Below are positions 6,521-6,663 of a stretch of DNA of 6,663 nt, in pieces (the stretch's first letter is position 1; each line of letters starts with the position of its first letter). The stretch is from Desulfobacteraceae bacterium (lineage in GTDB: Bacteria; Desulfobacterota; DSM-4660; Desulfatiglandales; Desulfatiglandaceae): NCBI GenBank assembly GCA_030597505.1, contig JAUVRS010000150.1:1-6663 (forward strand), written 5' to 3'. The position numbers were made by a program, and so were the translations under genes. A model generated the notes under the pieces. That model had not been told where the DNA came from, did no database searches, and worked only from the letters and a program-made list of their open reading frames with translations.

Positions 6521-6663
6521 CCACCCCCCTGAAAAACAATGTTTTTTTTACAGGAATTCGGGTTCTCCTGGTGCTTTTTTGGGTATTGTTTCCCGCCTCC
6601 GGTGGCGCCCCAAAGAAGCTTCAAAAAGGCATCTTTGTCCAGAAGAAAAAAATCCCCCGAAAA
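6517..6663 (+). CDS. 5' end of an exported protein gene, cut by right edge
   Basis: Forty-nine codons are visible and the frame is still open at 6663. The start is ATG 6517, which shares bases with the TGA of the AsmA-like gene (ATGA) and has a good AAAAGGAG site. The product begins MTTPLKNNVFFTGIRVLLVL, followed by FWVLFPASGGAPKK. This is a signal peptide with a hydrophobic core at about residues 13-25 and a plausible signal peptidase I site near ASGGA (about 27-31). The mature part starts very basic (KKLQKG, then QKKKIPRK). No Cys is present for a lipobox. The family cannot be named from this fragment. Overlap with the AsmA-like gene indicates translational coupling and a related envelope role. 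Confidence 0.7.
   Translation, partial: MTTPLKNNVFFTGIRVLLVLFWVLFPASGGAPKKLQKGIFVQKKKIPRK

Noticed and set aside
5004..6624. Several minus-strand frames opposite the AsmA-like and following gene
   Set aside because: They overlap each other and coding sequence on the + strand, and none shows a domain, signal or convincing start.
1..6663. CRISPR array, tRNA/rRNA, insertion sequence or defence system
   Set aside because: I found no regularly spaced repeats, cloverleaf-like segment, transposase-like protein or nuclease/toxin motif on either strand. Nearly all of the window is explained by envelope genes.

Overview
The window holds one strand of a Gram-negative cell-envelope gene cluster. All genes read on the + strand and nearly all of the products carry export signals. 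The two lipoproteins with outer-membrane-type +2 residues, the LPP20-like protein and the AsmA-like protein imply a diderm. The style of the proteins (an LPP20-type protein with a 'YDGIIVDVRA' C-terminal domain, a TPR+SLH lipoprotein, a CsgG-partner-like C-terminus) and the roughly balanced base composition resemble Desulfobacterota or other former deltaproteobacteria. That assignment is inference, because no taxonomic marker is present.

Layout, left part (1-4131). Four tightly packed genes run in this order: (1) the 3' end of a gene entering from the left edge, whose C-terminus looks like the helical/TPR-like tail of CsgG- or DUF6340-type envelope proteins; (2) an unrecognised 441-residue lipoprotein with a cysteine cluster and a long charged coiled coil; (3) a 400-residue lipoprotein with a TPR-like N-terminal half and an SLH-like C-terminal half; (4) a 312-residue secreted LPP20-like protein with a Pro/Lys/Glu-rich linker and a conserved-looking C-terminal domain. 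Gaps are 30, 44 and 16 bases and each start has a Shine-Dalgarno-like sequence, so this is probably one operon. Together they look like parts of an outer-membrane/periplasmic assembly: two lipid-anchored proteins, one with a possible peptidoglycan-binding domain, plus soluble periplasmic partners. The substrate cannot be told from the sequence.

Middle (4132-4314). This 183-base intergenic region contains a strong 16-bp inverted repeat (4164-4206), a probable terminator or dispersed palindrome, followed by a plausible sigma70-type promoter (4254-4282). It likely separates two transcription units.

Right part (4315-6663). An AsmA-like inner-membrane-anchored protein is split by an apparent one-base frameshift near a T6 run at 5972-5977. 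Reading through with one base removed gives a single 734-residue protein. Its stop codon overlaps (ATGA) the start of another exported protein that runs off the right edge. I saw no RNA gene, CRISPR array, mobile element or defence system. The most notable items are the AsmA frameshift, the unassigned Cys-cluster lipoprotein and the possible new envelope operon.
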